In this document: positions 36,499 through 46,299 of the stretch, in pieces
How positions within the stretch are numbered: the stretch's first letter is position 1
How the letters are laid out: each line of letters begins with the position of its first letter
DNA from: Steinernema hermaphroditum
Lineage: Eukaryota; Nematoda; Chromadorea; Rhabditida; Steinernematidae
DNA length: 64,000 bases
NCBI GenBank assembly: GCA_030435675.1
Contig: CM059624.1
Coordinates: 10,564,769 to 10,628,768, forward strand
Reading direction: 5' to 3'
The notes under the pieces: model-generated
Told to the model about the DNA's origin: nothing
The model's input: only the letters and a program-made list of their open reading frames with translations
Databases searched by the model: none
Program-made: the position numbers and the translations under genes

Positions 36499-38479
36499 AG
36501 ACGGCTGCCGACTTCCACAAACGTTCTTGAAATAAATCATTCATTTTGGTTGAAGAAGTGAACTAGTGGCGCGAACATAATCCTAGCAACCTTCTTTTAA
36601 TGGGACACAAAAATAGAACGAGACGTCGTCCCACACACTAAGATTTCGAAAGCTGTCCATGACGACCACTTTTGGGGCGCCATGACAGCAATTCTGAACT
36701 TTGTTAATAGTTCCAAACCAAACAAGAATATCTATACTTTTATGGGAACGGTAACAGAATTAAAGGGAGCCTCTTGTCATCTTCGCGATTTAAAATATAA
36801 GGCAGTCCGATGTCACTCAATATGAATGATTGTTCTAGCACATTCGGACGGCCGCAAAAACACGAAAGCCTTTGAGAACAATGATCATAAATTTATGAGT
36901 AAACGGCGAAAAGAAAGAAAATGACTAATGGACTAGATGACCGTTTTATGATTATTTTCTCTCGGAAGAGAGGAGAGGTGACTTCAAGAAGGCATCCATT
37001 AAACGCTGGAAAGCCAAGACTCATTCACGAAACCGAACAAACAGTGATTGTACCAACTTTTGTTAGTCAAATAGCAGCGACCTTTGAGGATTAAATGTTG
37101 ATACAGACGTGCAGTTTTTGACCGATCGGAGGAGTGAACGTGCACTGTAGGAGGAGGAAATGAATTTGCATTCTATTATGTAAATACAGCCGTTCAAAGT
37201 CTGTCGTCTGATGAAAACAGCACGTACATTTGTCGAGTTCTACCTCGGCTCAAAGCTCAAACTGTACTCATTAGAAATCACACATCAGGATGACAACCTT
37301 CTCTTCTGAGGAGGAGGCCACACTATGTATCCAAAAATAGCGTCCGGAGAGGGGCCTCAATAGTGGCGTTCCACACGTCCCCAAACAGCTTATAAACTGC
37401 GGGGGTTCCAATTGTTTAAAGTGACCTTTGACGCTGACGTGCCTTCCTACAGACACGACTATGCACAAATCGTATTACGTGAACTTGATCGTTTCAGATG
37501 ACAGATCGCGCATCGGGACTCCGCGTCAAAAATCAAAAAGTGCGACGGCAAGAGTGCACGTGAAATTCTGGTTTTCGGCACAACCTACACTTCTCTTGTC
37601 CTAAGACCGCATAGGGAATGGAGAGAAGATCTCAAAAACAGTTTCCATCGATACATCTCGAGCAGTCACCGATCGTTCGATTCGATTTCTTGACTTTTGT
37701 TTCCGACAGCCTCTACGTGCGCGGCGCCGAAAGCGAGCAAAACCGGAATGGAAAGAAGCTTATTATGCAAATGAGGGCGTTGGGGACGCGCTGGAGGGTG
37801 GCAGTCGTCTTGCCAAACGAATTGGACGTGGGATTGACGTGCGCGGTGGACGCTTCCTCTGCGGCAGCAGGTAGGTCGACGGGTGACAAACGATCGAAAG
37901 CCCGCATTTTATAGTCAAAGCAGCGGGACAAGGCCGACAGAACCGTTCGATCAACGCTGCGAAGTCCGAAATCGCGGAATCCGAAGCGCGGCGGTTGATT
38001 GAACTTCGCGCGGCACTACTTTACACTTTAGGAAAGAAGCGACGATCGGTGATGAAATTAAGTTATTATGGATCAGATGTGGAGAAGTGCAGGAACGCGA
38101 AGGGAACGGGTTCCTAATTGATTTCGGCGCTTTTGGAACAAATGGTGGGAAAGAAGGAATTAGCTGTACAGTAAGTCGCGAGGCGCTTACAACGACGTTT
38201 TCTCTTCGCCGAAAGGAGAATGTGGAGCAGAATTCAACAAACTACATACATCGTAAACTAAGATGATGCATCTTCGGAGACCGACAAGTGACGTTGAAAA
38301 TGCTGTGCAATTAGGGGTGTTCTAAGCAATGTGGGATCAATTTACAGACGTTTCAATCAAAACGTATATCTATGATCTGGTTAAGGGGTCGATGGGCAAT
38401 TCAGGCACACGACATAAATAGAGGAACACTTTCTCGGTGTGCTTTAATGACCCCTACCATTATTACCGAAATTACTAGG

Positions 38480-38993
38480 TCACATGGAAAGCCGATGACC
38501 TTGGGAAATTGCAGCAAAATCGAATTCATAGCCGGAAAACACTCGTTCACTCAATTGAATACTGTAGTCCACTGTAGATACCAAATATGAAACAGTGAGT
38601 TCGGACCTCAAAGTCTTAACTACTGTTTCATATGGTTCCAAAATCGAAAAATGACCCGAACATCGCACAGAGAGCGAACAGAGGGCAGAGTTCCGAGTAA
38701 AACCACAAATGACATAAATCTTTTTTGACGTTCGCCGAATCGCACTTACTCCAAAAATCGTCTCCCGCCCCAAGAACCAACATACACGCACTGGGAACTC
38801 CGAGTTTGCGAAGTGACTCCGAGCTGTCGCCGAGCACCTTGACCGACCTTTTCACCTCACAATTGAAATTCACTCCAATCAGCTCACTCGAACGCGCAAT
38901 CGCGGCGGAGAGGAAGTCGGTTGCGCGGCGACAGGCACTCGGTGGTCGCCCGAAGAAGGCGTAATTACCCTCCGCAGAACGGAGTCGCGCCGA
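38480..38993 (-). CDS. Possible partial gene, last two exons
   Basis: Exon 38750-38993 begins at a CTTCCAG acceptor and ends at a consensus GTAAGT donor. Exon 38480-38571 begins at TATCTACAG and ends in TGA. The phases fit and the joined frame (111 codons) is plausible protein: SSELIGVNFNCEVKRSVKVL, SLRKLGVPSACMLVLGAGDD, then WMDYSIQLSERVFSGYEFDF. The 5' end was not found. The plus strand is also open over part of the first exon. I do not recognise the family. Confidence 0.33.
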
Positions 38994-39766
38994 CTGGAAG
39001 GTATTATGCAATTGGGGAGACCTCACGCTGCGAGGCGCCCGTGTTCGCCACGTTGCGAAAACACGATGCAGTCGGTAACGGATGCAGCTCCAGCAGAAGC
39101 AGAACCGTTAGACGGCGACGTCACCCTGTTCCACGCCAAGGGTGGAACACGGCCGCCGAAAAAGGGCGCCAGACGCGAGAAGTCCAGGATGAACCGGTTC
39201 TCCTGACTGCGGCACTCGGATTTGTTTTGAGGTTACGCAAACCGGTGGCGCTTTTGCAACAGGAAAACAAAAAGCGCGCGAGGAATCTTGGAGACGTTGG
39301 TTCCAAAAGGGCGCCGAGACAGGTTTAAGGGTAGACAGAGGAGACTGATCATAGCTCAGGTGGACGAGCGTGTAAGCGGAAATAACTGGAACCCGGAAAA
39401 CGTTTGACGTCTCGTGTAATGGTCATTAGAAAACACAACGCGTCATATACCGTAATCCGGAGAAAGCAGTCCGTGTATCGGCAGCTGTTTGAAAATGCTT
39501 CTAAATGATGGGAAGTACATACAACCTAATTTGATTCTGTAGATGGGTTGGTAGAAACATTCCCACATTTCCGAAGTTTTACATATACACCAAATGAGAT
39601 CGCAAAAATTTAGCGGGCTGCAAAATAGAGTCATTTCCAATCGGCGCTTTGCCGCAACGCGTGCGAACCAAACATGTTGACCGCGAAAAAGAGAGTCGCG
39701 ACCATATGATATTTACAAAAAGACTATTGACAGTCACAGCTGTGCTTCTATGTTTTTCTGATCCTT

Positions 39767-40030
39767 GACCAGTGACGATAGCAGAGAGACGGGGTCGATT
39801 GGACGTTATGTTTTAATTTGGAGAAGAGAAAACATTAAGATCCTCTTCGATTAGTCTTCAATTACGGTACACCGAAGGGAAGGGACAGCGCATTTCTTGT
39901 TATTTTCATTACGCTCCATTTTTATACAAAAAGCACAAAATTTGTTTTAGCAAAAAAAAACAATCCACCCTTCTACAAACGAATACTGTTTGTTTGGGAG
40001 ACAAAAGCTGTAGACAGAAGAAGCCATCTT
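39767..40030. repeat. Dispersed duplicated block, copy 1
   Basis: This block aligns along its length with 40343-40709. Both run from a CCAGTGRCGATAG motif, through TTCGATTAGTCTTCAATTAC, a TTTTTATACAAAAA stretch and a run of A, to GGGAGACAAAA and a GTCTTA/CATCTT end. The copies are clearly diverged. Neither has an open frame, so they are non-coding repeat copies. Confidence 0.75.
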
Positions 40031-40076
40031 GCTGTAAAATTCGTGTCGAAAGGATTTTATTTTATCATTTAAAAAA

Positions 40077-40160
40077 CCAGCCCTGCGCAGCAGGGCTGGC
40101 TTGATGAATTGGGGCCCGAGAGGTCGCAGGTTCGATGCCGGTCGGCGGCTTGTCTTTTGT
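40077..40160 (+). other. Hairpin plus tRNA-like box B, SINE-like element
   Basis: CCAGCCCTGC (40077-40086) and GCAGGGCTGG (40090-40099) form a perfect 10-bp stem with a 3-base loop. Then comes GGTTCGATGCC (40129-40139), a perfect box B consensus, with GGTCGGCGG after it. No full cloverleaf can be drawn with it. The same order (AGCCCTGCG motif then a box B-like site) occurs at 964-1084, so I infer a tRNA-derived repeat family. Confidence 0.4.
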
Positions 40161-40342
40161 TCGGTTTACTTGTCGTTTCTGTATACGTGTACAAAATTGT
40201 CATTTAATGTCATTTATCATTTAAAAATATCCGTCAAAAATTTCTGTCAAAAATTTCTGCGTGCGTTTTTTGTGGAAAATGCAACGTAATAAAAAAGAAA
40301 AATAATGAAATAACGTTTTTCCTTCGGCACGAATTTCAAGTT

Positions 40343-40709
40343 GGCCAGTGGCGATAGATGGGTTGATTGGACGATAGGTTTCAATTTGGAGAAGAAAAAA
40401 ACATTGAGGTCGTCTTCGATTAGTCTTCAATTACGGTATCTTACATGCACGCACTGGTACATGCATGCTTCTGTGACCAGAGTCAAATACAGATTGATTT
40501 TATCGGAAATTACATATTCGTGAACATTTTGTGAAAGGGGAAAGGAAAAACCGAAGGGAAAACGTGTTCGGGATGCGCAAATTTTTTATTATTTTTACGC
40601 ACTTTTATACAAAAATAGCAAAATATCCAAATAGCGAAAAAAATCCACCCCCTCTGCAAACAGAGACTGTTTGACTGGGAGACAAAACCTACAGACAGAG
40701 GAAGTCTTA
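40343..40709. repeat. Dispersed duplicated block, copy 2
   Basis: Second copy of the block at 39767-40030, in the same orientation. It is longer by about 100 bp because of an insertion near 40440-40545 that contains two GCATG motifs around a palindrome-like CATGCACGCACTGGTACATG. The copies flank the tRNA-like element at 40077-40160. Confidence 0.75.
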
Positions 40710-41247
40710 TGGCAGGAATCAGCGCTTCTCCCCATAGCACACGTATCATATAAACGTGCGGAACCTAAGTTGGTCCACAAACCAAAAGGATCATTGAAAA
40801 TAAGAACATTAAAGCACAGTGTTTCCACGCTGTGTATTCCCGCCACGATGAAAGTGCTTTAATCAAGGAAATGGCGAGCTAATTACATATTCAAAGCGAT
40901 CGGCTTGCCAACACGCGGCCGACGTTTCGAATGCGAACGCAGAAGAGGGAACGCAGATCCGATTCTACACAAAAACGGTATTTATGGAAGTGGTCCAGCG
41001 GCGACAAAGACCGCAGGGAGGTCTTTAAGGGAGCCGGTTTGCATTGCGCAATGGCGACTCCGAGTAAATCGCCGCGAAAAGTTGCGAGTGGAGAGCGCAA
41101 ACAACGCTCTAACACAGAGTAAACAGCGCGGAAATGGGTTTCGACGCTTCGGAATAGGATCCTTTCCAAGGTTGGCTCTTCGTTGAATGAGCACCTTTAT
41201 GTCCCGTTGAGATGACTCGAGCACAAAGTATAACTGTAGCGATAAAG

Positions 41248-41327
41248 TCAATCTTCGCTATCTTCGTCCTTGTTGAAGACGATGATGTGCTCCATAAAAC
41301 GTCGAGTTTGTTGTGTCTGCACGTAAC
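41248..41327 (-). CDS. Orphan terminal exon, possible alternative end of the next gene
   Basis: After a good TTATTTCTAG acceptor the minus strand reads 25 codons to TGA: YVQTQQTRRFMEH, then an acidic end, KDEDSED. The adjacent upstream gene ends similarly (RMIQHITNPDDDMEEL). It may be an alternative last exon of that gene or the remains of a duplicate. No donor in the upstream exons fits both phase and consensus, so it stays unattached. Confidence 0.3.
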
Positions 41328-41699
41328 CTAGAAATAAAACCGATAAGGATGGGTGAACTGTGATCTTGGATGATGTATGGTAAGGTGATCCGTGATGATG
41401 ACGTCCAAGTATCGATGATGTCAGTGAAATGCTAAAAAGATAAAGAAATTAACAGTTTGTTGGCGAAAGGAAACCGTCGCAAAGTACGGTTGAATACGAG
41501 CAATGCGAAAAGACCCTATGAAGATCGCCAACTGCATCAACGAAGTCGCCAAAAGTTCACTGGCTGCCGCGACCCAGCAGTAACCTTCGAAACCGCACGT
41601 TGCAAGACACAAAGATGAAACAAACAAAGTGTTATTGCGACGCCTACAAAACAAGAATAATACAAGAAAAAACTAGCAAAATTACAAAACCGACAGCAT

Positions 41700-42461
41700 T
41701 TACAGCTCTTCCATGTCGTCGTCGGGGTTAGTTATGTGCTGGATCATCCTAGCCTCTAAAATTTCCCACATGTGATATCTGTGGTAGCTTCCCTTGAGCT
41801 TCAGCACGTCGCTCAATTTCTTGAAGGTCGGTTTTTGGTCACTAAACAATGGGAATTGTGGAGAAAGATAGTGACTTCCACTTACGACCCTTCCATGGCA
41901 CAGTAGATTTCGTCAGAATCTCCATTGTTGTTAGCAGCAATTCGATCGCTGCGTCTCAGTTTCGCTTCACGGTTGTCACTGACGATATTGTAGCTAATAT
42001 CGCGGATCTGCAACTTTTTCTTCTTCTGTTGGTCCCATTTCTCCAGCATCTTCATAGCGTGCCGACTGCGCTTGAAGTGACGTTCGGGCACATCACTATG
42101 CCTTCAAAAAAACATTCAAAAAAGAGCAATGATCAATGCCTTACTCCCAGTCAACGATAGCACACGGACCATCTTCTGGATCGTTGATCTCCTTGCGAAT
42201 ACCGCGCAACTCCCACAAGTAGGTGGAAGCCTTGCGCGGAGTTTCCGGGTAGTTTACGCACGCAGGCTCTAGAACAGGTGACGGTGAAGCACCAGCGGCT
42301 TCCGGACGAAGGAGGGCTTTCAGCATCATCTTCCGACGGGGCGTTGGCTGAATTGGAGTATCCAGATTCAAGAAGGGCGAACAGAAATGGAACGGCGTTC
42401 CCATGAAAGGAGTCATCTGGATCGATGGTGTGAATAGCTTCTTGTTTGCCGGCGTATCCAT
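41700..42461 (-). CDS. Conserved-looking protein of unknown function, Pro/Thr-rich N-terminus
   Basis: Exons on the minus strand are 42145-42461, 41886-42101 and 41700-41841, encoding 224 residues. A spliced-leader-like AAATTTCAG lies 7 bases before the ATG. The N-terminal third has repeated TP motifs (LFTPSI, QMTPFMGTP, LDTPIQPTPRRK, PETPRK), typical of proline-directed kinase sites. The middle has TYLWELRGIRKEI, and a basic helix follows (RHAMKMLEKWDQQKKKK). The C-terminus is acidic. TP-rich, basic and acidic segments suggest a nuclear, possibly cell-cycle-related protein. I do not recognise the family. The acceptor of exon 2 is TTGAAG, not CAG, but frame and phase require it. A fragment of exon 1 is duplicated at 42700-42751. 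Confidence 0.75.
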
Positions 42462-42699
42462 TTTGCTCCTGAAATTTATCAGGGAAATAAAGTTATTATA
42501 ATGCACAATTGCACAACATAGAAAAGACCGCAGAGAAAATGAAAAAACCAAAATAAAGATACAAAAAAAAACGAAAATAGAGTCGAAATCACCCACAAAT
42601 TTCACAATCACGCTAATTTCTCACGTAAGGCTACAAAACGCAAAAGCACGAGAAGGGGAAAACGAATTTGACTGCGACACTCGAAAGCTTTCATCTATA

Positions 42700-42828
42700 A
42701 TCTTCTAGCGGGGCGTTGGCTGAACAGAGGTGGCCAAATCTAGGAAAGGGGTTGTCAAAACCACTGTGGGCGTTCGTATCAGCAACGTTCAAGCGACAGT
42801 CGATGCCCCTTAAACTGAAACAGGAAAA
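42700..42828 (-). pseudogene. Chimeric pseudogene fragment of the two flanking genes
   Basis: On the minus strand, 42765-42828 matches the end of intron 3 and the start of exon 4 of the coiled-coil gene (plus 43610-43677), including the CTGTTTCAG/CTGTTTTAG acceptor and GATACGAACGCCCACA. It runs straight into 42700-42751, which matches exon 1 of the gene at 41700-42461 (plus 42328-42380; TTPFLDLATSVQPTPR followed by a stop). The joined frame is broken, so it cannot encode either protein. The mixed orientation implies an inversion or template switch in this bidirectional promoter. Confidence 0.8.
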
Positions 42829-43289
42829 TTAGGGAAACCGTATCATATCATATCATTGAGTACATTGTTCAACGCACACTGCCTTGGCTTCAGCTCTCTT
42901 CGCACGCTCTGCTTAGCCGTTCTTCTTGTAATACTCTTGTACAAGTAGCTCGATCGAGTGCAGAACACTGCGTCGCCGGAAGTTTAACCGTAGAGAGCCC
43001 GAAGAACGGCGCATGCTAAGCGCGTCGAGACCAGATAATGATACTCAGACAGAGACCATCTGTTCTGATCGTTCTCTTTCATGCATTTCTCCAGCTGTCC
43101 AGGACTCGTTCACCTGGCTGTTGCATGATCAACCTGGCTTTTTGAGGAATAACTAACGTTTCTGTAAAAGCCTTCATTTTCTCTTTTTCCAAAAAAATTT
43201 ACCACGTCACATTTCGTTTTTATCGCCTGTCCTGCTCTTCTCCTGAAGTATTTCAACCGCAATTCTTTTTCAGGAGCATTCTAACAGCA

Positions 43290-44476
43290 ATGAATCCACT
43301 GAATGAGCCCTCGGAGTTGGTACGTTCTCAGCTTCGCCAATATCTTCTACAATCTTTATTTCAGGAATACGCTCTCGTCCAAGAGATGCGCAAAAGTAGT
43401 TCTTCCTTGGTGAGTGAACCTCATTTCACTTCGACTGTTCAGTATGATTCTGCAGGAAGCTGAGCTTAATAAATGGACTGACAAGCTGAACGCGAAAAAC
43501 GAGGAACAGTTCAAGCACAGCGTACGAAGAGAGCTGAAGCCAAGACGCACGGCACTGCCTGCAGTGTGTAATGAACGGTATGTTCAGCAATATGATTTGG
43601 TTTCCCTAATTTTCCTGTTTTAGTTTGAGGGACATCGACTGCCACATCAACGTTGCCGATACGAACGCCCACAACGTGAAAGAGTGCAACGAAAAGAGTT
43701 AGTAATGTTCACGAACTTAGTACGACAGTTTTTTTATTTTAGCGAAGGCCGTTGAGGAGCAGCTGTCAAAAAGCTTGGCTACGCGTGAGGATGCTGCAGC
43801 CACGCTGAAGAAGAAGTTCTTGAGGCTTATTGATTGTGGAAGAATCGCTTTCCGCAGAATGGAAAGATCCAGTAGTTAGCTGGTTTTGTTGCCCTCTGTA
43901 AGCATCTCCACTTGCAGAGCCCGACGTCGACAGTGTCTCCCACTACGAAGAGCTGTCGGAAGCGGTCTTTGATGAAGCCGAGGAGCAGCTCACTCGTTTG
44001 AACACCCAGATCGATTCTATGCGTCGCCTCGCTGAGTCCTTGCAGGCTGACAACGAAGCGGAAGCTGAACACCATCGTAAGGAGCTGGCCGACATCGCCA
44101 AGCGTCGTGCTGCTATCAATCTTGGTGAATTTCGCGAGCAGATTGCTTCGCTCGAGTCAAGCCAAGCTGAACTGCTCGACCGGATGAAGGGAAATGAGGT
44201 GGATTATCATTTGTTCTCAAAAGTAACCGTGGACGCTATTTTTAGAGTAAGAAACAGGAGATTGCCAAGGTGAATGCTGAGATGAGTGCTGAAATCGACA
44301 AGCGTTCCGCTGAATTGGCACAGATGAAGAGCGAGGTGGTGACGTTGAAGGAGCAGACCGAGCACCTGGATGTTGTGTGTGCCGAACTGCAGAAGCGCAA
44401 GGAAGCGCTGCAAAAAGAGCTGTCCGAGTTTGTCAGCACTGCCAATGAGAAGATCATCGCCCTTGAACATGTGTGA
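43290..44476 (+). CDS. Coiled-coil protein, upstream gene of a likely operon
   Basis: Exons are 43290-43319, 43365-43409, 43456-43577, 43624-43697, 43743-43871, 43918-44198 and 44246-44476, encoding 303 residues. A CTTTTTCAG 17 bases before the ATG suggests spliced-leader addition. After a short N-terminus with a basic patch (RRELKPRRTALPAV), residues about 60-303 are charged heptad-like sequence with few prolines (EEQLTRLNTQIDSMRRLAES, EMSAEIDKRSAELAQMKSEV, LQKRKEALQKELSEF), a long coiled coil. No head domain is visible. Such proteins often work in cytoskeletal, kinetochore or trafficking complexes, but I cannot assign it. A polyadenylation variant ATTAAA lies at 44525-44530. The next gene's acceptor is about 105 bp further, typical of nematode operon spacing. 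Confidence 0.82.
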
Positions 44477-44642
44477 GATGTAGTTAGATGAATCATATGG
44501 TTACATTGTTGTTCTGTCGTCTATATTAAAGTATTTTCTTGTTAACTTTTGTGCCCTATCGTGATCCAGTTGTTGCATTCGATCGTTTACCTCCTAGTCA
44601 CTGTAACTTTCCACGCAGTTTACCAACTTTATTCAGAAGAAT

Positions 44643-45376
44643 ATGTCCAGTGTCGATGATATATACCAAACGTATGTCAGCGAGCTGAAGATGCGCCACA
44701 CTCGGCAAACGTGTAACGTGGAGGTACTGTATCTTTCGCGTGTATAAATGTAACCTCCTCAGATGATTGCGAAAACCGAGAAGCTGGACGAGGACGCCGC
44801 GAGGAGGTTGGACTCTGCGTTGAAGAAGACAACGGCCGCCGTCAAGAAAGTGAAATCTCTTGGTACTTCGGCTGTTTCCGCATCGTCGCTTATATCGGAA
44901 ATGGAAAAACTGAATCTTTCGAAATATCTAGATGAACTGGCCGCCAGCATCCTCGAAGCGAAACTGAAGAGCTCCGACATTGGAGACGTTGTGGACGTCT
45001 GCGTCTTCTTGTCCTCACGATACCAAGAGTTTCCAGGCTTCCTGCTCGAAGAATTTCGGAAACACGTGCCTTACCGCAAAACCGACAAGATCTCAAATCC
45101 TGCTAAACTCAGAGTGGACATTAGGTTGGCAGTGTCATGTCAATTCAATTCTCATTCGAATAGTCTTTTAGGTTGTTAGTGGAGTTAGTTTTGAACGGAG
45201 CGCTCCCTGACAAGGAAGGCGTCAAACTGCTGGGATCGACGTTGTCGTTTATCACAATTACCGACAAAACGGACCACGTGAACGTGGGCATTCTCCTGCC
45301 TCTCTGCCGCTCCCATGCGTTCGTGGATATATCCGATGTCCTTCCGAAGAAGCTCAAGGGTGAATGCAAACCGTGA
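44643..45376 (+). CDS. UPF2/SMG-3-like protein, first MIF4G domain only
   Basis: Exons 44643-44723, 44763-45124 and 45172-45376 encode 215 residues. The sequence follows the start of the first MIF4G domain of UPF2, the nonsense-mediated decay factor: LDSALKKTTAAVKKVK, LNLSKYLDELAASILEAKLK, then CVFLSSRYQEFPGFLLEEF, then LVELVLNGALPDKEG. UPF2 normally has three MIF4G domains and a UPF1-binding C-terminus over more than 1000 residues. Here the frame stops after LPKKLKGECKP. An AATAAA at 45434-45439 follows, so this looks like a real 3' end, not a missed exon. It lies downstream of the coiled-coil gene, and an ATTCAG acceptor 7 bases before the ATG suits SL2 trans-splicing. It may be a truncated paralog acting as a partial or competing factor, or a decaying copy. 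Confidence 0.8.
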
Positions 45377-45581
45377 GCGGAAGGAGAAGGAGCGAGTTGA
45401 AATGAAGAAGTGGACGTTGAGACTGCAGCAGCAAATAAACGAAGAGGAGTTTTTAGACTTCGCTCACTTTCCATAAGTTTGTTGAGAGGTTTGTATTTAC
45501 TGCCGCGTAATGTTAATTGTTAGTAACTGTTTCTAAGAAATAATGAATACGTTATCTCAAACTTCTGTAACTTTAGCGGTT

Positions 45582-46264
45582 CTATGTATTCATCAGCATT
45601 GAGATGCGAAGAACGAAGACGACACTGGCGATGGCGAAAAACTTCAACACGTAGGGTATCAAGTTGTTTTCTTTAGACGGTTTCCAGAGGATAATCGGTT
45701 CGGCAATCAGAGCTCCGGATTTCTTAGTCAATGGTTGCTACAAGATACAATTATTAGAAAGTGAAAACCAGCAAACCGAGTTACCTTCTTCCGCTCGTGG
45801 AACTGCAGAAGTGAGTCGATCGATTCGAACTGCGCATCCGCGACGCTGAAGAGACCGAACTTCTCGCGAACCACGAAGTGGCAGTGTTTACCGTTCCAAC
45901 GCGCAGAGATCACGGCCTTCACTTGCTGCATTAGGAGCGAGTTGCGATATTTGAGTGGTGACATGCGATACTCACCCCGTCGGATCTGTCCTTCGCGAAG
46001 CGCACCAGATACTGACCGTCTTGGGTGAGTCGCGCGTTCGCCTCCTCCTTAGTCAAGCGCCCGTGGAAGAATGGATGTTTTTTCAGCTCCAATTCGAGTG
46101 CCGCAGAGCGTGTGAGGTCGTCGGGAAGAATACTCGGCTGTGGAATCAGTGTCTGCGACATCGTTTCCGCAACAGCATTCGTCGCCTCTGTGCGCTGAAA
46201 CCGAGAAATGGGAGTTGAAGTTGAAGTTAACACTTACCGAAGCGCTCGTGGTGAGGGAGATCAT
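45582..46264 (-). CDS. SH2-domain protein with C-terminal membrane anchor
   Basis: Exons on the minus strand are 46238-46264, 45976-46194, 45785-45925 and 45582-45737, encoding 180 residues. Residues about 37-130 form one SH2 domain. HPFFHGRLTKEEANARL opens it, GQYLVRF carries the phosphotyrosine-binding arginine, and KHCHFVV, FGLFSV and SIDSLLQFHE follow in the usual order. After a basic linker the last 25 residues contain a hydrophobic helix (YVLKFFAIASVVFVLRI) and only a few residues remain after it, the layout of a tail-anchored protein. There is no signal peptide or kinase domain. It would present an SH2 domain on the cytosolic face of a membrane and dock phosphotyrosine partners. A TATTTAG at 46294-46300 may be a spliced-leader site. 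It is convergent with the UPF2-like gene, 205 bp away. Confidence 0.8.
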
Positions 46265-46299
46265 CGACCGATTCTCGAAAGCCACAATCGACTAAATAG

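Larger units (their letters stand above)
34470..41240. other. Gene-poor stretch
   Basis: About 6.8 kb with one weak partial gene (38480-38993), a short perfect hairpin (36473-36498), a duplicated block (39767-40030 and 40343-40709) and a tRNA-like element between the copies. The 220-codon minus ORF at 34816-35478 lacks an ATG in context and motifs. TTATCA (GATA-factor type) sites occur at 35129 and 35183, upstream of the 34462 start. Confidence 0.45.

Noticed and set aside
39064..39204. 46-codon ORF with KKGARREKSR basic tail
   Set aside because: Considered as a small peptide or neuropeptide gene, but there is no signal peptide and no cleavage-site repeats.
39344..39410. tRNA-like start (ATAGCTCAGGTGGACGAGC)
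   Set aside because: A good box A match, but no GTTCGA box B downstream and no acceptor stem.
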